DNA of 64,000 nucleotides. Origin: Diphasiastrum complanatum. Taxonomy: Eukaryota > Streptophyta > Lycopodiopsida > Lycopodiales > Lycopodiaceae. Position numbers and translations under genes: made by a program. The DNA lies in NCBI GenBank assembly GCA_029204225.1, contig MU831832.1, positions 1-64,000 of the forward strand, given 5' to 3'. Each line of letters begins with the position of its first letter. Within the stretch, counting starts at the first letter, position 1. This document shows, piece after piece, positions 57,251 through 64,000 of the stretch. The notes beneath the pieces were generated by a model that did no database searches, was not told the origin of the DNA, and saw only the letters and a program-made list of their open reading frames with translations.

Positions 57251-59357
57251 CCATTTTCCTTATTCCACCACCTCAGTCGGGCCATTAAAGTGCCATTTTC
57301 ATCTCGCGCTTCAAAACGAGTGATAAGAATTCAAGATCAGCCGAAGTTCCTGAGACTTAGGAGTAGTCTTTGATGGAAGTGCATGCAAACTTTTAGTCCA
57401 AGAGAAATAAGGCTCACTTTGTAGTGTGTGAGGTGGGTTAGATTAGGTGAAGGTAGGTGGCTTAAGATTTTTAGATTTGGCCTTTAATCTTAATTTTTAT
57501 TGTCTCAAGCTAGGATTACATCCCAAGTGCAAAACATTCTAGGGTAGAGAGTTATATGCCCATCTTATCTTGTGTAATTTTCTTCAATTCCTAGGCTCTC
57601 TTTTTTTTTTCTAGAGGTTGCCCATCCTCAGTCATAGTGGAATGTGACCAAAAGGGTGATCAGTCCTTCGGTCTCTTCTTCAATTTTTTAGAGACTCGAT
57701 TGAGCCTTCTTTATAGACTCGATTGAGCCTTCTTTATAGACTTCGTAAAAAGCCTTCTTGGTTACTATCTTTAAGCTTAGAAAGCTTCTAGTTTTGATTC
57801 TTGCTCTTCGGGCACTTTCTCGAGTACCTGCACATACCCTTCAATGAAAGGTTAGTCCTTAAGCCCAGAGGGCTTCTTATTCTTATTTTTGATTCTTCAG
57901 GTACATTTGTGAGTAGTTGCACATCCCTTCAAAGAAAAGTTAGTGTTCATAATACCATCAAATATGATTTTCTTAGTTCTACAGATATCAATGCTTGTTA
58001 CTCAATTCATAAACTCCTGCAATATTGCAAAAGAATATAATTTCATATTATCAAAGTCTATAAGGAGTTTAAAGCTGGGAAACTCTTTATTTCTTTGGGG
58101 CAATTTGTATCTGCAAATTACAATTGGTCAAACTTTTGATGTTTAGAAAGATGGGTCCCTATTTTCACATGATGCAAGTGAGATTCTAAACTCCTTTACT
58201 CATAAAATGAACAACTCCTCAAAAGAATGGATTCACAAAATACTTTGTCTTTTTCTAGTAGTTTGAAAATTTCTTTTGCCATGATGTAAGTGTGCTAGAG
58301 GATCTCCAAAAGTATATCTTATGCATATATTAGAATCATACTTTAGTTGAAGGCTACCCACTCATAAAATCAATTGTACAAGACATTTAGGCTCCCTTCA
58401 ATATTGTTGTCCACACTGAAAAAAAAGAAATTTCTTGAATTTGAATTCTTTTCCTTCTCAAACAATGCACTTAAATTTTGAGGCTAGGACAACAACTCTT
58501 CAAGTTTATATGCACATCCCCTTCATGATTATCAAACTTGAATAGTTCATGTCATTGCAGTCGTGCTTCCTTCATGACTTTAATGGTGGTGGAGAGCCAG
58601 AGCTTTAGTGGACTTACTAGAGGTAGAGCTTCTATTTCAGCCATTGTAATGACACTACATTCTTTACATGGAAAGCTCTAGTCCATGGCACAAATATCTT
58701 GAGTCGACCCTTCCCATGCCCTATGCCTAGAAGTTTAGATGCACGATCTCTTATGATCTCTTGAAAAATATGAGCAACATGGGGGACATAAAGAGATTAT
58801 GTAGCTTCTCTCATTCCATTAAGTAGCTCCATAGAGAGAACATTCACTCTTTCCTACAATCACATGCTTCTTGTTTGTTGTTTATAAATATTGTAAAGCA
58901 CTGACCCAAATGTGACTTATTTTCATTGCAACAAATATAAAAGGTTTAGTGTAAACCAATTCATATATGGCCCCCTAGAGATGGTGCAATTTACAGCCTA
59001 GGTTGTTATTCCCTACATAAGTCTACAAAAGCTTGCATCCAAAGGAGCTATTCCTAGGAGCGTGGTTTATAGAAGAGAGATCCAACATGATCAAGTTGTA
59101 GCCCACAAGATCTATAGCCCACATAAGCTTGTAGCCCTATAAAAAATAATAAATATTATTATCATTTCTTCTTTCGTGAGATAGAGATGTAAACACCCTA
59201 AATTTGAAAAACTACTAAAATGATGGCTAAAATTAAAAATGAATGTAATGCCTACTTTATCAAATGTAAACAAGAAGATTTAGCTTGGAAGACTAAACAT
59301 AGTCACACTCAAAATAGTATGAAAGCTATTCAAGGGGAGCAGCCCACATGATAATCC
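57251..59357. other. Intergenic DNA with local duplications
   Basis: The phrase GACTCGATTGAGCCTTCTTT is repeated back to back at about 57,692-57,737. An 88-bp unit ending CAATGAAAGGTTAG is duplicated at 57,766-57,852 and 57,855-57,942. No gene. Confidence 0.55.
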
Positions 59358-59531
<174 letters not shown>

Positions 59532-59687
59532 CATGGTACTAATCATGTTTTGGAAGGTAGCTAATGCTTAATGATTACATTCAATAATGCATGGTGTGCT
59601 GGATATGATCTAGGCTTGTGGATTTACCCACCCAAGTACGAGCCCTATATGCATGTTAGGGGGATAGTTTTGTCATAGTTTTAGTTG

Positions 59688-59935
59688 GATGAAGTTTGAA
59701 GGCCACCCTTTAGGGACATATTGCCTATTGATATTGTTGCTTGGAGTTGCGTGGATGGAAGTTGAAGGCTATCCTTTAAGCTTGGACAAAAATGAAAGGC
59801 TATCATGTGGGACATGTTGCAAGTTGATGCTTAGACAAAAAGTAAAATTTGCCCTTTGGGGTACCTGTTGTTGTTGTCGCTTGGATGAAAGTTGAAGGTT
59901 GCTTGCCCTTCAAGTTCAATGTTGTTGTTTGGTCC
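59688..59935. repeat. Degenerate tandem repeat
   Basis: Three or four loose units built on GTTGAAGGCTACCCTTT, GGGACATGTTGC and GTTGTTGCTTGG. Units are about 60-75 bp. Confidence 0.5.
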
Positions 59936-61020
59936 TTGAGCTTCTTGGACTTTGAGGCTGACTACCTTGCCCTTTGAGGCTATTACGATGGGCCTTGAGG
60001 CCTATATCTTTTGTGTTGTCTATAATATCCTAATTTCATGTGCTGTATCCCAAAAAGAAGAAGAAAAAGAGGGTTGCCGCTAGGCAATCTCAAAACAATA
60101 CCTAAAAATGCTACCAAGGTTGATATAATTCAAACCTCACATAAGTTGTAGTTTTAAGACTATGCCCAATTAATAAGTATGTGAGTTGCATTATGCCCAA
60201 TCAATTAGATGTTTCACAATTTTTTTTGTGTATGGTAACATTTTACAGAATAGCCTAGCCAAGCCTCAACAAGCTCTTAGCACAATGTCTCAAATCTACC
60301 ATGTTCATGTCCATGATGTAGTCTTGTTCACTGACCTTGCTTGTCTAACTCCAAGAAAAACTTTCACACTTAGAATGCCCAAATGTTTATATAAAACTAT
60401 TGGGCAAATATGGTTAAAAAGGCAAAATATTCATCTTTCTTAGGCAAAGCATATTTAGAAAAGACCTTCATAACACATGTTCCAAACTCATTCTTGGAAA
60501 GGCAAAGCAAGATCTTTGATGGGTATTAGACTTGAATGATAGTGGCTTGCTTACAGTTTCTATGTATGGGAAATGGATTATCTTATGACCTTTAACAATC
60601 CTTTCCCACAAATGTGAGTGAGATCAATTCATTTTTCCACATATCATGAACTTTCAAGCCCATTTCAAAAACCCAAAGATGCTTAGGTGTCATAAAAAGG
60701 AAAAAGAAATATGACCATACAAACATTTTCTTAGCACAACGAAATTTTGAGAGTTGTTCATGCTTGGGAAAGACTGTGAGCTTCTCATTGCATTTAACAA
60801 ATAATGAAATATGGCTCTAAAAAATGTCATTAAACAAGATGATTCATATATCACCAAAAACTTTGTCTTATGCATGGCATTCAAATTGCTAAAAAAGGAT
60901 AGAACAAAGATTGCATGCTAGATGAATTAAAACTCTAAAAAAGTTATTTTAATGGTTGATCTAACCTAAGAGTGGCACCTTAGCTTTTAGCAAATGTTCA
61001 CAATAGCTTACCGCCTATGA
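59936..61020. other. Intergenic DNA, no supported gene
   Basis: Short ORFs only. Confidence 0.5.
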
Positions 61021-61112
61021 CAAGAAGATAGAACCACCAGTTGGCAAGAAACCCATTGGTTGCAAATGGGTATATAGAACTAAGTACCATGCAGATGGAA
61101 GCATAGCAAAAA
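61021..61112 (+). pseudogene. Isolated copia RT fragment of the D family
   Basis: About 30 codons read EPPVGKKPIGCKWVYRTKYH and ADGSIAK, nearly identical to residues in the RT of element D. Homology stops abruptly at both ends. Confidence 0.85.
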
Positions 61113-61500
61113 TACCATTTATGCAAAGACTCATCGAAGTAGTATTTTGTGTACAACATAGCTTTTCTTGATTACTCCATTGGAATAACAACTTGCCCCT
61201 TACAAATTGTGAGGACCAAAAGACAATGTACAGAGAAATCAACTACGTATAAAACCTTGATGGAAACCCATAAATTATGATGCCAAAATCATAAATCATT
61301 AATTAAAAATCATAACTCTATGAGTGCATACTTAAAAGAAGAGTATTAGCTTGTGCTTGGGCAATGATGGAACCTCGGAAAGATGTAGAGTAGGGTGGCA
61401 CCATTTAATGCCCAAAACTAATTTTCGAAACGATAGCAATGAAATCATGGACTACGATGGTTGCATTGGAAAGCAATGCATCCATTGTCTTTTCACATCA

Positions 61501-61624
61501 AATGATTTGGAAAAATATGAGTAAAATCAACTACAACAAAGATGAGTTGCTTTGGCTTTTTGTTGTAGTTGGTTGCTTCGACTCTTTCTTGTAGTTGATT
61601 CTACTCATATCTTTCCAAATCATT
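61501..61624. repeat. 124-nt near-perfect foldback
   Basis: The left arm starting AATGATTTGGAAAAATATGA pairs with the right arm ending TCATATCTTTCCAAATCATT. Thirty-nine of the outer 42 positions pair, with a loop of about 30 bases. It borders a copia integrase remnant and may be an inverted duplication of its edge. Confidence 0.8.
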
Positions 61625-61865
61625 GACTATCATAGAGTTGATATTTGAACTTGATGCAATATCATGGGCTGATTCAGCATCTATAACTTTCCATTTTTCC
61701 TTCTTCAAAATAAAAAACTTTTCTACTTTCAACAATCCTTTTGGTCAATGGATTATGAAGCCTATAAGCTTTCTAATTAGAGAAATAACCAGCAAAAAGT
61801 GACTTAGTGCCAGTTTCATCTAGCTCTTGTCCGAGCTCTGTTGGCAATTTGTGCAAATACGATAC
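61625..61865 (-). pseudogene. Copia integrase C-terminal remnant
   Basis: One minus-strand frame reads ELGQELDETGTKSLFAGYFSN, a stop, then KAYRLHNPLTKRIVESRKVF and FEEGK. This is the part of copia Pol between integrase core and RT (typically GYS...KAYRL...). It is too short to place in a family. Confidence 0.6.
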
Positions 61866-63289
61866 ATGGCCCATTAAAGCATAGATCTCATTCTATTTCT
61901 CGTGCCATCGGCTTACGAGTACAGTGCACCTTCTAAGGGTGCGTGACGTTATTTTTACAATTAGATCTGAGTCTTTTTGCCGACTCGGCCATGCTTTTAT
62001 TCCCATCGTCGTAAGATATGTTGGAGAGATGATGGGCTTTGGTTCTGCTCATTGGTCGATCTGTGACTTGTTGTCGACCTTCTGATCTTGGCATTCCTGG
62101 TAAATCTAGATTCTGGAACTCCTTCTTGGTTAATTCTTGATGCTCCATAGTGCAGTTTGGTGGCTCGATTCCTTCACTTAATATCCATTGGGCACTTTTG
62201 GCATTTGGAATCCATTAGAAGAATCTTCACCAGAATCTTCTAACATGCCCCCACTATAATTTTGGTGGCAGTCCCTTGGCACCTGCATATGTCTTTGGTG
62301 TTGGCGTGTGTGGCGATGTGAGACCGTTGCGAAAGAGGGTGAAAAAGGGGCATAGACAAGATGGGGAGGAAACTCGGCCTAAAAATGTGAGAAAAAATTT
62401 TGGCAACAAAATTGAGCGGTAGAGGGGGGAAAACAGAGAAGGTGTATATACAAATAGATAAGGGAAAAAATAAATAAATGGAGAAAAGAACATATGAAAG
62501 TAAGAAAGAGAAAATGAATTAACTTGAAAAACAAGAAAAAGAAGATGAGTCCATTGGTACTTTTTCTAGACTTCTAGTTTTTTTTGCTTTTTCTTTTTCT
62601 TTTTTCTTTTTCTTTTTTTTTATAAAAGAGAAACCAAGTGTGGAGATATGCTTCAGGGAGTCTATTCTAGGTGTTTGCCCTTCAGAGAGTCAAATTTCAT
62701 ATTTGTTCCTCCATCTCTTTGGGATCATCCGACTTTGTACATATTCGACAACATAGAATCTTTGAGTTCGAGCAATATCGCGTCAATGGTCCGGCACTGC
62801 TTGACAACTCTAATGACACAAGACAAATTATGTGTCATTGTATTATTCTTGGAGCAAATCATCAAAGGAGGAGTCAAAGGGAGCCTAATGGCAATGCATG
62901 ACGGAGGATGCTTAGTTTTTGAAGGATATTACGAGAATGGCACCCACTTGAGATAGGGCAATGTTTCACTTTAAAATTTGCAGCCCGTACTATTTGTTCT
63001 ATATAATATAGAGGAGCTAAACGATATAAGTGCATGTGTGTACAACAAATTTAAGTTCTTGAAATTGTGTTTTGGCAACAGTGGAAAGCACTCAGAAAAT
63101 CATGTGAGGTGCAAGCCATCTTACAAAAAAAGAGCAAAGCATTGGAAAGGCATGAACAGCATTGTTGAGTCCTTCTCTGCTCTGGACTAGTCGGTGTGTT
63201 TATATCGATTGTCTTATATGGTAGCCCCATTGCTAAATGCCGGTGGAGAAAAACATTGTATCGATCGACACTCCATAAAATACAAATCT
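61866..63289. other. Intergenic DNA, no supported gene
   Basis: A CT-rich and T-rich tract occurs at 62,576-62,622. A 71-codon ORF at 61,933-62,148 (-) and a 102-codon ORF at 62,648-62,956 (+) have no recognisable motif. Confidence 0.5.
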
Positions 63290-64000
63290 TACTCAAGCCT
63301 ATATGGAGAGCTGCTTTGATCTCGGCCCCATCCAAATTGAGCTTTTGATCTTCATGAAAGATCACATTACTACTTACAACAACTTTGTTAGTAGAGGGTA
63401 CAAAGATTCTATATGATTTCTTTGTAGATGAATATCCAACCATCACACCTTTGACAGAACTAGGATCATCTTTCTCCCAAGTATCTAAAGGCACATGCAC
63501 AAAGCAAATACATTCAAAGATTATAAGGTGATATTCCTTAGGCTTCTCCTTATACAACATTTTAGATGGTGATTTTCCTCCTAGGGCAAGATTTAGAAGT
63601 CTATTACAAAGATAATTGGCACATGAGATTGCTTCTCCCCAAAAGAAGAGGTGCTTCAATTCTAAGTGCTTTGGCACATTCACAAAGAGTTCTATTTTTT
63701 CCTTTCGGCAACCCATTTTGTTGAGGTGAATAAGCACAAATAAACTCTCTTCTTCCTCCCTCTTGCTCACAAAAGTCATTAAATTTGTTGGAGATGTACT
63801 CTCCTCTACCATCACATCTCAAAGCTATCTCAAAGCTTTTAACTTGAAAGAGAATTGCTTTTCAATTAGTGCTTTGAACTTGAGGAAAAACATCAAACAC
63901 CATAGACTTGGAAGATAAGAGATACAACCATGAAAATCTTGCATAATCTTCATAATTTGCATGAAACTATGTGGCTATGGCTTCAAAAACACCTCGATCT
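63290..64000 (-). pseudogene. Copia integrase remnant running off the window
   Basis: Minus-strand frames give RCDGRGEYISNKFNDFC, YSPQQNGLPKGKNRTLCECA, then after a frame change FWGEAISCANYLCNRLLN, KSPSKMLYKEKP, ECICFVHVPLDTWEKDDPSS, GYSSTKKSYRIFVPSTNKVV and NVIFHED. This is the integrase core to the integrase/RT linker of a relative of elements A and E. DNGG is changed and frames shift, so it is inactive. It continues beyond 64,000. RT does not follow on the left. Confidence 0.85.

Overview
The window is nuclear DNA of a land plant with a large, repeat-rich genome. Evidence for this is the nested LTR retrotransposons, CACTA-type DNA transposons, tRNA-derived SINEs and long dinucleotide tracts around one host gene, a GAMYB-class R2R3-MYB transcription factor with normal plant introns. 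A seed plant, possibly a gymnosperm, fits the repeat density and the slightly divergent GAMYB, but that is inference. There is no bacterial or organellar gene set, no rRNA and no canonical tRNA gene.

Layout. 1-5817 is a Ty1/copia element (A) on +, missing only most of its 5' LTR. 5818-7797 is a chimera of two other copia gag fragments joined head to head. 7798-12825 is a copia element (D) on -, cut off inside reverse transcriptase. 13.9-15.8 kb is a decayed CACTA TNP2 transposase on +. 16.1-17.5 kb is weak gag-like debris, followed by AT-rich DNA. At 21.9-25.0 kb, a gypsy-type LTR with its primer-binding site and a 25-bp tandem array is interrupted by an oppositely oriented solo LTR of the same family. 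25.0-28.0 kb is a second CACTA transposase on -. At 29.2-32.0 kb a three-exon transposon gene lies between arrays of a 17-bp palindrome. 33.7-35.1 kb holds three copies of one SINE.

36.9-39.3 kb is the GAMYB gene, the only convincing host gene. 42.4-47.4 kb is copia debris, microsatellites and a 260-nt foldback. 47,721-53,745 is a complete copia element (E) with a 5-bp target duplication, inserted in an older copia gag fragment beside a Helitron helicase remnant. 54.05-57.06 kb is an LTR-bearing unit with no coding interior. The last 7 kb holds repeats and copia fragments.

The most unusual object is element E. It has gag, protease, integrase and RNase H, but its reverse transcriptase has been replaced by about 1.07 kb of unrelated sequence that stays open in the pol frame for roughly 350 codons. 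Its LTRs differ at only about 14 sites by eye and its target duplication is perfect, so the chimera itself probably moved, using RT supplied in trans. Element A, a relative with a complete RT and RNase H, shows what a helper would look like. The second point of interest is the palindrome-flanked gene at 29-32 kb. The third is the GAMYB miR159 site, which is in the expected place but has five mismatches.
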